A stretch of 64,000 bases of DNA from Vibrio sp. Isolate34. Its GTDB lineage: Bacteria > Pseudomonadota > Gammaproteobacteria > Enterobacterales > Vibrionaceae. This document shows positions 55,922 through 64,000 of the stretch, piece after piece. Numbering within the stretch: the stretch's first letter is position 1; every line of letters starts with the position of its first letter. The notes under the pieces were generated by a model. It was given only the letters and a program-made list of their open reading frames with translations. It was not told the DNA's origin and searched no databases. The stretch covers positions 128,192 to 192,191 of the forward strand of contig NZ_JAKEUO010000006.1 of NCBI RefSeq assembly GCF_022397915.1, written 5' to 3'. Made by a program: the position numbers and the translations under genes.

Positions 55922-58774
55922 ATGGCAACTCCTCGTTTTTTAGTCGGCATTGACTTAGGCACAACCAACACTGTGGTTGCCTACTGTGAAATTAACGACG
56001 ACCTACAACACGCCCCCGTTTCCCTTTTCGAAATCGATCAGCTTATCGGCCCTGGTGAAGTGGTTCGTAAGCCCCTACTCCCATCGTTTCGTTACCACCC
56101 AGCCCAAGGTCAAATCTGCCCTTCAGACCTGACTATGCCGTGGGAACCAAACCCAGTTGAAGGCGATATCAAGAATGTTATCGTCGGTGAATGGGCACGT
56201 GAACTAGGCGCTAAGGTAGAAGGCCGCCAAGTATCAAGTGCTAAGAGTTGGTTATCGCACCAAGCGGTGGATCGTAGCTCAGACATTCTCCCTTGGGCTG
56301 GCGCAGCGGATGTCGACAAAGTATCGCCGGTTGTCGCGAGTGCGAGCTACCTGAATCACATCCGCCAAGCGTGGAACTACCGTAATCCAAGCAACAAACT
56401 TGAAGACCAAGATGTTGTTGTAACGGTTCCTGCATCATTCGATGAGACAGCACGTAAACTGACACTTGAAGCCGCAGAACTTGCTGGCTTGGGTAAGATT
56501 CTATTACTCGAAGAGCCTCAAGCGGTTTGTTATGACTGGTATGCGCGTCACCAACAAACGGCCGCCGAAGAGCTTCAACAGATCCCGTTGATCTTAGTGT
56601 GTGATGTCGGCGGTGGTACTACCGACTTGAGCTTAATTGAAGCCAAGTTCGATGCAAATAACGATGCGGGTAACGCTGGTCATAACGAGCTAGCACTCGA
56701 CCGTATCGGTGTTGGCGAACACTTAATGCTAGGTGGTGATAACCTAGATTTAGCCCTCGCTCACCTAGCCGAGCAGCGCTTCAATCAAAACAAGAAGCTG
56801 AATGCCTCTAGTCTAACTAAACTGATTCAGCAAACTCGCGCTGCAAAAGAGAGCCTGCTTTCTGCTAATGCGCCAGACGATGTCAAGATCACCATGCTGG
56901 GTAGTGGTTCGAAGCTACTAGGTGGAACAAAGAGTATTGGCTTAACCAAGCAAGAAGTTCATCAAATCGCTTTGGAAGGCTTCTTCCCTCTTTCTGAATT
57001 TACTGAAACGCCAGACAAACGTCGCAGCGCCGTGGTTGAATTCGGTCTACCTTACGTTGCCGATCCTGCGGTCAGCAAGCACGTTGCAGAGTTCCTAACG
57101 ACACATCAGCAAGTGTCTAAAGCTGCGCTGGAACACTCTGACTCTATTGAGTTCGATGACACCAAGCCTGCTATCCCTCTCGGTGTGCTGCTTAACGGTG
57201 GTGTGTTCAACAGTGAACTGGTGACCGAGCGTATTACTCAACTACTGGGCAATTGGAATGGTTCTCCAATCACAGTATTAGATAACCCTCATCCAGATTG
57301 GTCAGTGGCGTTAGGTGCAGTTGCGTTTGGTAAAGCACGCCGTGGCGCACAACTTAAAATCGGTGGTGGTGCTGCTCGTTCTTACTTCTTACATCTGCAA
57401 GAAAAGAACAAGATGGGTAAGGCACTGTGTCTGCTTGCCAAAGGTACTGAAGAAGGTCAAGAAATCCGTTTGAACAGTCGTCGTTTCTCATTGACACTAG
57501 GCGAACCGGTTCGTTTTAATCTACTGACTTCAACACACGATCAAATCGCTCATGACACTGCAATCCAAAACGGTGTGATGGTGGATGTGGATGCCGATCT
57601 GTTCTCCCCTCTTCCACCTTACATTTCTACCTTGGAAGGTTCGGGTACTGTAGATCTTCAAGCCAACCAAAAAGAGCGAGTGGAAGTGCTACTCGCTTGT
57701 CAGTTGACTGAAGTCGGCACACTGAAAATGGAGTGCGTGAGCACCGAAGATGACTCGAAACGTTGGTTGTTAGAATTTGAAGTAAGGAACAAGCAGGGCG
57801 ATGAATCCGATAACTCTAAACTTCATCCAAGATTGGATGAGTGTAAAGAGCTAATTTCTCGCCTGTACAGTGGCAATAAGAAGAGTGCTGAATCGAAAGA
57901 GATCAAGACTCTGTCTAAAGATCTTGAGAAACGACTCGGTAAACGCGACGAGTGGGACTTCACGACCCTTCGTCACCTATTCGATAGCTTCTCATTAGGT
58001 CGCAAACGTCGTCGCCGCTCAGAAGCACACGAGAAGAACTGGCTGCGTTTAGCGGGTTACTCGCTGCGTCCTGGCTTTGGTGATCCAACGGACTCATGGC
58101 GTATCGAGCAAATTTGGGGCCTTTACCAACAAAACATCCAGTTTAAGAACCACCAAGGTTGGACTGACTGGTGGGTGTTCTGGCGTCGTGTTGCAGGTGG
58201 TTTAAACCAAGAGCAGCAAGAGACTATCTTGGCCGACATTGCTAAGTACCTTCACCCGGGCGCAATGAAGAACCCTAAAACGGCCAAAGATGCGCAAGAC
58301 AATGGTTATGAAGCCATGGTGCGATTAGCCGCATCGCTTGAGCAACTGGAAGTGGAAGACAAGGTATTGCTAGCGACATGGTTCCTAAGCAAAGCGATTA
58401 ACCATAATCAATTTGAGCAAGCGCACTGGTGGGCTCTAGGTCGATTGGCTTCAAGAACGCCTTTGTATGGCAGCCAACACAGCGTCATTCCTCGCGAGCA
58501 AGCGGAGCAATGGTTACCTAAGCTGCTTGAGCAGAACTGGCAGAAAGAGCAAATGATTGCCTTCGCTGCTGTGATGATTTGTCGTAAGACCGGCGACCGA
58601 CAGTTTGATATCTCTGACGATTACCGTAATCAAGTGATTGAGAAACTGAAGCAAAGCAAGGTGCCAGAGTCTTGGTTAACACTTGTCAGTGAAGTGACTG
58701 AGCTTTCTGAGAGTGAATCTAAGCGTGTGTTTGGTGATGCATTACCAAGCGGCTTAAGCCTAATCAATAACTAG
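55922..58774 (+). CDS. Hsp70-family protein with C-terminal DUF3731 domain
   Basis: The product has 950 residues. The Hsp70-like N-terminus shows GIDLGTTNTVVAY (~9-21), the PASFDETARKLT segment, CDVGGGTTDLS (~222), and LLNGGVFNSELV. From ~625 the protein becomes helical and DUF3731-like: KLHPRLDECKELISRLYSG, SFSLGRKRRRRSEAHEKNW, WRIEQIWGLYQQ, WTDWWVFWRRVAGG and AHWWALGRLASR. The extra ~320 residues have no counterpart in DnaK. Together with the first Hsp70 and DUF2760 it forms a three-gene module of unknown client. Confidence 0.82.
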   Translation: MATPRFLVGIDLGTTNTVVAYCEINDDLQHAPVSLFEIDQLIGPGEVVRKPLLPSFRYHPAQGQICPSDLTMPWEPNPVEGDIKNVIVGEWARELGAKVEGRQVSSAKSWLSHQAVDRSSDILPWAGAADVDKVSPVVASASYLNHIRQAWNYRNPSNKLEDQDVVVTVPASFDETARKLTLEAAELAGLGKILLLEEPQAVCYDWYARHQQTAAEELQQIPLILVCDVGGGTTDLSLIEAKFDANNDAGNAGHNELALDRIGVGEHLMLGGDNLDLALAHLAEQRFNQNKKLNASSLTKLIQQTRAAKESLLSANAPDDVKITMLGSGSKLLGGTKSIGLTKQEVHQIALEGFFPLSEFTETPDKRRSAVVEFGLPYVADPAVSKHVAEFLTTHQQVSKAALEHSDSIEFDDTKPAIPLGVLLNGGVFNSELVTERITQLLGNWNGSPITVLDNPHPDWSVALGAVAFGKARRGAQLKIGGGAARSYFLHLQEKNKMGKALCLLAKGTEEGQEIRLNSRRFSLTLGEPVRFNLLTSTHDQIAHDTAIQNGVMVDVDADLFSPLPPYISTLEGSGTVDLQANQKERVEVLLACQLTEVGTLKMECVSTEDDSKRWLLEFEVRNKQGDESDNSKLHPRLDECKELISRLYSGNKKSAESKEIKTLSKDLEKRLGKRDEWDFTTLRHLFDSFSLGRKRRRRSEAHEKNWLRLAGYSLRPGFGDPTDSWRIEQIWGLYQQNIQFKNHQGWTDWWVFWRRVAGGLNQEQQETILADIAKYLHPGAMKNPKTAKDAQDNGYEAMVRLAASLEQLEVEDKVLLATWFLSKAINHNQFEQAHWWALGRLASRTPLYGSQHSVIPREQAEQWLPKLLEQNWQKEQMIAFAAVMICRKTGDRQFDISDDYRNQVIEKLKQSKVPESWLTLVSEVTELSESESKRVFGDALPSGLSLINN

Positions 58775-58827
58775 GTTTAAAAACGATTAGCTTTCGTTGC
58801 TAATGGTAAAGAAGCTAACAAGAAAAG

Positions 58828-58864
58828 AAAAAGCCACTTTCGATTCGTTGAAAGTGGCTTTTTT
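58828..58864 (+). terminator. Rho-independent terminator of the chaperone operon
   Basis: AAAAGCCACTTTC (58828-58841 region) pairs with GAAAGTGGCTTTT (58850-58862), then T. The stem is about 13 bp. Confidence 0.88.
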
Positions 58865-58945
58865 ATTGGTGGCTTAAGGCTGGTATGTGTCGTTGATAAT
58901 CAGCTTTCGGGTTAAGAGCCTCAGCCGTGTTGCAGTTAATCATTG

Positions 58946-59161
58946 TTAATGTTTCGTTCCAGTTGGGTTGATAGGAAAATCCGTGTTTTCATAAATGTCG
59001 GACAGTTTTTTCGGTTTCTTCTCTTTGACTCCTTTCTGAGATTGGTTATGAGTTTCGCTTAAAAGCCATTCCTCATGCATTTTTGCTGAATCCAAAAACT
59101 CTGGATCCTCCATTGCTTCCTTGCGAAGTTTATTTACACGTTCGAGAGTATCCCAAATCAT
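58946..59161 (-). CDS. Small charged hypothetical protein, 71 residues
   Basis: An ATG preceded by GGAGGTGAAG, one of the best ribosome sites in the window. The product begins MIWDTLERVNKLRKEAMEDP and is helical and highly charged, rich in K and E, with no membrane segment. Unrecognised, but the strong ribosome site makes a real gene likely. Confidence 0.6.
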   Translation of the reverse strand: MIWDTLERVNKLRKEAMEDPEFLDSAKMHEEWLLSETHNQSQKGVKEKKPKKLSDIYENTDFPINPTGTKH

Positions 59162-59347
59162 AATACTTCACCTCCACTAAGGCAGTACTATAAAGATAGC
59201 CCAACGGAATAAAACTTCAACTAAGCCAATGAGATAGCGATCTCAATTTCGTAAATTTCCGGCTTTAAACGAGTAGGATTTCGATTCAATTTTCAGTTTC
59301 AAACAGTGGGTGTTTCGCAACGATCTTCAAAGATCCACAGGCACAAA

Positions 59348-59373
59348 AAAAGCGAGCTCGATGCTCGCTTTTT
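59348..59373. terminator. Bidirectional terminator
   Basis: AAAAGCGAGC (59348-59357) and GCTCGCTTTT (59363-59372) form a 10-bp stem with a 5-nt loop and T runs on both strands. It serves the DUF2947 gene on the minus strand. Confidence 0.8.
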
Positions 59374-59417
59374 ATCTGTTGTTTATACAACGTAGACTTA
59401 ATCAAATCATGCTGTCA

Positions 59418-59891
59418 TTAAGCGCGGTTACCGATTTTCACAGTACCGTTTGTCGCAAACCACAGTGCTTCTGAACGACGGCGACCTAGTAAAATCGGGC
59501 CATCATCGTAGAACAAAAAGTTCTTCCAATGCTTCTTGAAAATCGCCCACTTGGTCTCAAGTACATTGTATTTTTCATAGCAAAAATAAACAGTTACGTC
59601 ATCTTGCCAATCAATGAAGTTGAGAATCTCTTCTGGCATTTCAGGCTCATCCGCTTCCCAGTGTGCCATCCAGCTGATCTCTTCATTCCAGTTCGATGCT
59701 TTGCTCGGCCAGTCTTGCGAGCTTAGTCGTTCTGCGTCTGGGCTTTGAGGGCTTACGTTCTCTTTCCAGAACTGAGATGCTCTTGCCTGTGTCATTGGCT
59801 TAATCTTTTCCAAGTCCTCAATGGGTAGTGGCATCGACTGGTGAGTGAAAATCCATTTTCTTTGGTATTCGTCCAAAGTTGTGTATGACAT
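59418..59891 (-). CDS. DUF2947 family protein
   Basis: The product has 157 residues and is rich in Trp (WIFTHQSMPL, SQDWPSKASNWNEEISWMAH), matching DUF2947, a Vibrio-enriched family of unknown function. No signal or membrane segment. The ATG at 59891 follows GAGGAA; the TTG one codon earlier is unlikely. It is monocistronic. Confidence 0.75.
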   Translation of the reverse strand: MSYTTLDEYQRKWIFTHQSMPLPIEDLEKIKPMTQARASQFWKENVSPQSPDAERLSSQDWPSKASNWNEEISWMAHWEADEPEMPEEILNFIDWQDDVTVYFCYEKYNVLETKWAIFKKHWKNFLFYDDGPILLGRRRSEALWFATNGTVKIGNRA

Positions 59892-60046
59892 CAAAATTCC
59901 TCAAATTTCTTCTCAGGCTTATGGATTACCATGCCTATATGTTCTTTTTGATGCAGCGGCGATTAGAGATCGCTTGATATTCGCTGCCTTTAAATTCGTT
60001 GTTAGCTTGTTTACTTAAATACGCTCGGTGCTAAATACAACTGCGT

Positions 60047-60634
60047 CTAAGCCTTGCGTCTGTCTTCCCAGTTAGGGTTAACTAACGCGGTTAGTATATG
60101 GTCTTCCCATTTACCGTTAATCTGTAGGTAGTCTTTAGCAAAACCTTCACGAACAAATCCAAGATGTTCCAACACACCAGCACTTCGCGCATTGTGAGGC
60201 ATATAGCCCGCCATTAAGCGATGCATGTTCTGCACGTCAAACATGTAGTCCTTCGCCATGCTCAAGCCTCTGCGCATGTAACCGTGGCCCTGAGCGCGCT
60301 CTGCAAGTGAATAACCAACGTTGCACGCGTAGAACGGGAAACGGGACAAATTACTGAACGAGATTGTCCCTAACATTTCGTTAGAGTCCGCATTAATCAA
60401 TAAACAGTAGTAGCCAAGCCCCATTTTATGAAGCTCGTTTAGCTTAATTAGGCGCTGTGCCCAACCCGTTCTATCAAAAAACGCATCTTCGCGAATAGGT
60501 TCCCAAGGCTTAAGGTACTCTCGGTTAGTTTGAAAGTACTCGCTGATCATGTTCGCATCGTCTATCTCAGCGGTGCGAAGAATCAGGTTGCCATCGCGCT
60601 TATAAATGCGTTCTGGTGTGCTCAAATCTTCCAT
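60047..60634 (-). CDS. rimJ: Ribosomal protein S5 N-acetyltransferase RimJ-like GNAT
   Basis: The product has 195 residues and the GNAT fold: LILRTAEIDDANMISEYF at the N-terminus and the acetyl-CoA loop in YSLAERAQGHGYMRRGLSMA (~105-125). The C-terminal part has NARSAGVLEHLGFVREGF. The layout matches RimJ, which acetylates the N-terminus of ribosomal protein S5. It follows tyrR by 18 bp on the same strand, so the two are likely co-transcribed. Confidence 0.82.
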   Translation of the reverse strand: MEDLSTPERIYKRDGNLILRTAEIDDANMISEYFQTNREYLKPWEPIREDAFFDRTGWAQRLIKLNELHKMGLGYYCLLINADSNEMLGTISFSNLSRFPFYACNVGYSLAERAQGHGYMRRGLSMAKDYMFDVQNMHRLMAGYMPHNARSAGVLEHLGFVREGFAKDYLQINGKWEDHILTALVNPNWEDRRKA

Positions 60635-60652
60635 AATCTTGTTCTTATTCGA

Positions 60653-62197
60653 TCAGTTCTTTCTGATACCGTAATCGCGCAGTTTATTGGCAATTGAGGT
60701 GTGAGAAACGTTCAAGCGTTTTGCTAGCTTACGACTTGATGGGAACGACTGATAAAGCTTCTCTAGAATCTGAGATTCATAGTCTTTCATGATCTCATCC
60801 AGAGACCCATCTAAGCTTAGATTCGCCATTCCTGCCGTAATGGTTTCTAACTGAGGCAAGTGGAATTGCTCAACGGTTAAGGTATCTGAATCCAACTCTG
60901 TTAGGGCGCGTAGAACCATGTTGTCTAGCTGACGAATGTTACCAGGCCATTGATAGTTGCCTAACTGGTCGATCAACTCTTGAGTAAGCTTTGGTTTTAA
61001 CATGCCTAGCTGCTGCGCGTATTTCGCAACGAACAGCTCCAACAATGGTGCGACGTCGTTAGAACGTTCGCGTAGAGCTGGAATAGACAGAGTCAGTACA
61101 TTCAAGCGATAGAACAAGTCTTCACGGAATGAACCAGAATCAGCAAGTTCAGAAAGACGGTGACGCGTTGACGCGATAATACGAACATCAGCGTGCATCT
61201 CTTCTTCTTCACCGACACGGCGGAATGAACCGTCCTGTAGGAAACGAAGCAGTTTGATTTGTAGATGCGGGCTCATTTCGCCAATCTCATCTAAAAATAC
61301 CGTGCCGCCGTTCGCTTGTTCGAAAATACCTTTATGACCTTGTTCATGGTTGAATGAACCCGGAGCATGACCAAACAATTCGGTTTCTGCTACATCATCA
61401 GGCATCGATGCACAGCTTAGAATCAAGAATGGGAAAGACGAGCGGTTTGAGCGGTTGTGACACGCTTTCGCCAACATCTCTTTACCCGTACCGGTATCGC
61501 CTTCAATTAATAGCGGCTGATCCAGCATAGCCAATTTCTTAGCTTGGCTGATCAAGGCTTTATGGCGATTAGAGACACCAACAAAGTGTTCAAAACCTAG
61601 GTTGTTCTGTTCTGGGATAGCATCTGGCGTGTTCATCTCTTGGTTACAAGAACGAATCGTCATTACGGCACTGGCTAGCACGGCTTCGTTAACGTCGCCA
61701 CCAAGATAAATAGGCAGAATCTCAATCGAGAAATCTAAACCATCCAACACCACAACTTCACGATGACGAGTCACATCGCCTTCAATCCAACGAGCAAAGT
61801 TAAAACTAGGCACGAATGTCGATAGCGGTTCACCGATCACTTCATCTTCTTGCTTGTTGAATAGGTTTAATGCAGCGTGGTTCGCCATGTCGACTGAGCC
61901 TTTAAGGTCAATCGCAATCACGGGATCAGGTAGGTTAGCCAGCAGAGCAATCAGCTCTGTGTTATGCCTTTCGCTTGGCATAAATTGAATTTTACGTACA
62001 TCCTTCACACCTGAAATTCGGCGAATTTCAGCCATAAGTTCACTAAAAGCATCAAAATCGATATCAGGGCAGTTTAGGTAAATAATGCCTTTAACATCAA
62101 TTTCGATTCCTCTTAAATCAATGCTTTTTGAGGCCAAGATATCGAGCAACTCACGCGTTAAGCCGAGTCTGTCTTCACACAATACTTCAAGACGCAC
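60653..62197 (-). CDS. tyrR: Transcriptional regulator TyrR
   Basis: The product has 514 residues and full TyrR order: N-terminal ACT domain (MRLEVLCEDRLGLTRELLDI), PAS domain (~80-190), sigma-54-type AAA+ domain with GDTGTGKE (Walker A, ~237) and a GAFNHE-like loop (GSFNHEQGHKG). A C-terminal helix-turn-helix (SRKLAKRLNVSHTSIANKL) completes it. It controls aromatic amino acid synthesis and transport with Tyr, Phe and Trp as effectors. The start is a GTG at 62197 with AGGAC upstream. Confidence 0.95.
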   Translation of the reverse strand: MRLEVLCEDRLGLTRELLDILASKSIDLRGIEIDVKGIIYLNCPDIDFDAFSELMAEIRRISGVKDVRKIQFMPSERHNTELIALLANLPDPVIAIDLKGSVDMANHAALNLFNKQEDEVIGEPLSTFVPSFNFARWIEGDVTRHREVVVLDGLDFSIEILPIYLGGDVNEAVLASAVMTIRSCNQEMNTPDAIPEQNNLGFEHFVGVSNRHKALISQAKKLAMLDQPLLIEGDTGTGKEMLAKACHNRSNRSSFPFLILSCASMPDDVAETELFGHAPGSFNHEQGHKGIFEQANGGTVFLDEIGEMSPHLQIKLLRFLQDGSFRRVGEEEEMHADVRIIASTRHRLSELADSGSFREDLFYRLNVLTLSIPALRERSNDVAPLLELFVAKYAQQLGMLKPKLTQELIDQLGNYQWPGNIRQLDNMVLRALTELDSDTLTVEQFHLPQLETITAGMANLSLDGSLDEIMKDYESQILEKLYQSFPSSRKLAKRLNVSHTSIANKLRDYGIRKN

Positions 62198-62268
62198 AAA
62201 TAGTCCTATTATAGGTGTCAGGATAAGTTGACAGTAGTGTGAATTAAGGTCTGAGTTCAGTCAAGAAG

Positions 62269-62292
62269 AAGAGTAAACATATGTTTACTCTT
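62269..62292. promoter_or_regulatory. 24-bp perfect palindrome upstream of tyrR, TyrR-box-like
   Basis: The inner part AGTAAACATATGTTTACT (62272-62289) has the TyrR-box spacing TGTAAA-N6-TTTACA with the essential G and C in place, so autoregulation is likely. It may equally fold as a terminator hairpin for ycjF, since the minus-strand tail is T/C-rich. Both uses are possible. Confidence 0.55.
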
Positions 62293-62341
62293 CGCTCGCA
62301 AACCACTCAATGTCATACATTTTGTTTCAAAGTGGTATGTG

Positions 62342-63394
62342 CTATTTCAGCGTGATTCGTTTTATTTCAGAAAGGACGGCTTTTCGCATATCGGCCAGTT
62401 TTACTTTGCGCTCGTTATGCCAAGGCATTGGGCGAAGTAGTGTCATGGCTTTTAAACCCAGTCGTGCAGTCAGAATACCAACCCCTAGCCCCTGCCCTGC
62501 TCGTGCTGAGACTTTACCTGCAAGATCCATCGAAACTAAGTCCATACTCGCATCAATAGCCAGTTCACTCGCGCCCGCTGCCGCCATGTTGATTAACACC
62601 AACTTGAACAACTTAATGCGCGACCAGTAACCAAGCTCAATGCCGTACACATCAGCGAGCTTGTCTATCATGGTGAAGTTACGCCACGCGACCAGCAACA
62701 TGTCTGCCGCTGCTAATGGGCTCACCGCAACCAAGGCCGCCGATTCGGTCGAGAACTTAGTGACGATTTGAGTTGCTACTTTATCTTGCTGGCTCACGAC
62801 GAGTGCATCGTACATATCCAAGACTTCAGCATCGCTGTGTGCAGGGTTAATGCTGTTTCGCCATTTATCGTAAGCTGGAGACTCAGCAATAATACCGCCC
62901 TGTTTGGCGATGTTTTCACAGAATGCTTTGCCTTTACCGACACTTTGGCTTTGCAGTAGCTCTTCACTCTGCTCTTGCACACTGAAGTGATCTTTCAGCG
63001 AGCGCAGTTTCCACAGCTCTTTGCCTATTGCGCCTAAACCTAACGAAGCAATAGCAGCAATAAAGCCTGCCCAGCCTAGAGCGAGCCAGTCGGCTGACTG
63101 AATAGCGGTGATGACAGAATCAATCGCTTGCCAGCCGACTAAGCCAGAAAACGCAACCAGTAAGCCAGAGCCCAACCACTTTCTCTTTTTGCTCGGTCGA
63201 ATCACTTGTTCCAGTTGTTGCTCAGCTTCACCATCAAGATCGTCTTCCACTTGCGGTGCGACAGGGACAAATTTTTCTTGCTCTGTGAACAGTTGTTGAG
63301 CACCTAAATCAGGACTAACTTCGCTCTTATCTTGCTCATCAAAAGAGGTCTTCAACGGTTCATTAAAGACCTGCTTTGTTTTTAACTCACTCAT
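62342..63394 (-). CDS. ycjF: YcjF-family (UPF0283) inner membrane protein
   Basis: The product has 350 residues. A charged N-terminal cytoplasmic stretch of ~70 residues is followed by two membrane segments (residues ~74-115) and a large C-terminal domain with LVVAW, YSRIKL and [20 protein letters not shown] as in YcjF/TIGR01620 proteins. It usually follows ycjX, whose stop lies 14 bp upstream here, and precedes tyrR in vibrios. The function is unknown, but the pair is stress-linked in enterobacteria. Confidence 0.88.
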   Translation of the reverse strand: MSELKTKQVFNEPLKTSFDEQDKSEVSPDLGAQQLFTEQEKFVPVAPQVEDDLDGEAEQQLEQVIRPSKKRKWLGSGLLVAFSGLVGWQAIDSVITAIQSADWLALGWAGFIAAIASLGLGAIGKELWKLRSLKDHFSVQEQSEELLQSQSVGKGKAFCENIAKQGGIIAESPAYDKWRNSINPAHSDAEVLDMYDALVVSQQDKVATQIVTKFSTESAALVAVSPLAAADMLLVAWRNFTMIDKLADVYGIELGYWSRIKLFKLVLINMAAAGASELAIDASMDLVSMDLAGKVSARAGQGLGVGILTARLGLKAMTLLRPMPWHNERKVKLADMRKAVLSEIKRITLK

Positions 63395-63408
63395 TTTGAT
63401 TGCCTCAA

Positions 63409-64000
63409 TTACTTCAACTTATCGCCAATGAGATACTCTAAAACCTTATCAATTCTTAGGTGTTGGCAAGGTTCATCAGAATGTTGCTCCATTGGCCTAA
63501 AGCTCGTGAAGTCAAACTGTTTGGTTTCCCAATACTGCTTGTTAGGCAGTTTGCGTGGCACCTCACCCGGATACATGGTTTGGGGAACGTTATCCAAAGT
63601 AACACCTTGCAGCGCAGGTACATTGTCCGAACCCGACGAGATATAACCTGCACTGGTCGCTTGAATAGACGCGATGCTCATGCAACTCATATCGATATGT
63701 TCAAATGCTGCCTGTTGCCACGCAGGGTGTACCATCTGTTGTAACAGTGACACCAAGTTTGGATGCTGATCTGGTGTTACATGATCGGCTTTGGTCGCTG
63801 CGAACAAGATCTTGTCTATCTTTGGTGCAAACAAGCGTCTTAAGATATTGCTTCGACCGTACTTAAAGCTCTTCAATAGCTGGTCAAGTGCGCCACGCAT
63901 ATCCATGAAAGAGTCATAACCTGCATTGAGTGGCTGCAAACAGTCCACCAGCACGATTTGTCTATCGAACGTCGCAAAGTGATTCTTATAGAACGCCTTA
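63409..64000 (-). CDS. ycjX: YcjX-family P-loop ATPase/GTPase, 3' part
   Basis: Only the C-terminal 196 residues are in the window; the gene starts beyond 64000. The visible part has [40 protein letters not shown] (a T-K-A-D G4-type motif typical of P-loop proteins) and ends [13 protein letters not shown]. YcjX is a stress-associated ATPase/GTPase-like protein. The order ycjX-ycjF-tyrR is conserved in enterobacteria and vibrios. Confidence 0.9.
   Translation of the reverse strand, partial: KAFYKNHFATFDRQIVLVDCLQPLNAGYDSFMDMRGALDQLLKSFKYGRSNILRRLFAPKIDKILFAATKADHVTPDQHPNLVSLLQQMVHPAWQQAAFEHIDMSCMSIASIQATSAGYISSGSDNVPALQGVTLDNVPQTMYPGEVPRKLPNKQYWETKQFDFTSFRPMEQHSDEPCQHLRIDKVLEYLIGDKLK

Overview
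The window looks like a stretch of a chromosome from a marine gammaproteobacterium of the family Vibrionaceae, most likely Vibrio. The grounds are the conserved blocks pheST next to a hemerythrin-GGDEF gene, ycjX-ycjF-tyrR-rimJ, a DUF3360 membrane protein, UPF0251/NifX/NqrM-like genes, DUF2947, and Zur- and MetJ-type operators. Base composition is moderate (low to mid 40s % GC, judged by eye). There is no rRNA, tRNA, CRISPR array, complete insertion sequence or prophage. Gene density is high and mostly core-like, with a more accessory feel at 6-16 kb and 29-34 kb.

Layout. 0-4.5 kb: a CoA-disulfide reductase/rhodanese fusion, then a minus-strand salvage module (pnuC and a nucleoside phosphorylase, with a YeiL-like Crp/Fnr regulator beyond a terminator). 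A 20-bp palindrome lies at a class II activator position before pnuC. 4.7-9.4 kb: an Aer-like chemoreceptor, small ORFs, a gene remnant, a thioesterase with a hexapeptide repeat insertion, and a UPF0251/NifX/NqrM-like cluster with a perfect 20-bp palindrome. 9.6-11.6 kb: a DUF1007/NicO metal transport pair behind a Zur box. 12-15.6 kb: a secreted lipase-like enzyme and a large exported partner. 16-21.9 kb: a metallophosphoesterase, MFS plus GST, small genes, a truncated diguanylate cyclase, and a Tat-exported dienelactone hydrolase. 22-24 kb: an orphan MetQ lipoprotein behind three tandem met boxes, then a HAD dehalogenase.

24-34 kb: folK-folX-folE-folM (tetrahydromonapterin and folate), a patatin, a DUF3360 transporter-like protein, an alpha/beta hydrolase, and a translationally coupled pair made of a DUF726-type hydrolase and a coiled-coil protein of unknown function. 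A 112-residue gene occurs twice (24 kb and 31 kb), with 108 of 112 residues identical. 34-41 kb: pheST, an oxygen- or redox-sensing diguanylate cyclase, and an overlapping DnaT-like/lambda P-like gene pair. 41-52.9 kb: outer membrane beta-barrels, HrpA, a PhoD-like phosphatase, TerB-like, exonuclease and CHASE-GGDEF genes. 53-58.8 kb: DUF2760 plus two divergent Hsp70 proteins, the second with a C-terminal DUF3731, behind a possible heat-shock promoter. 59-64 kb: DUF2947, rimJ, tyrR, ycjF and the 3' part of ycjX.

The most system-like candidates whose function I cannot name are the DUF2760-Hsp70-Hsp70/DUF3731 operon, the DUF726 hydrolase/coiled-coil pair, the UPF0251-NifX-NqrM-like cluster with its palindromic operator, and the DnaT-like/P-like overlapping pair.
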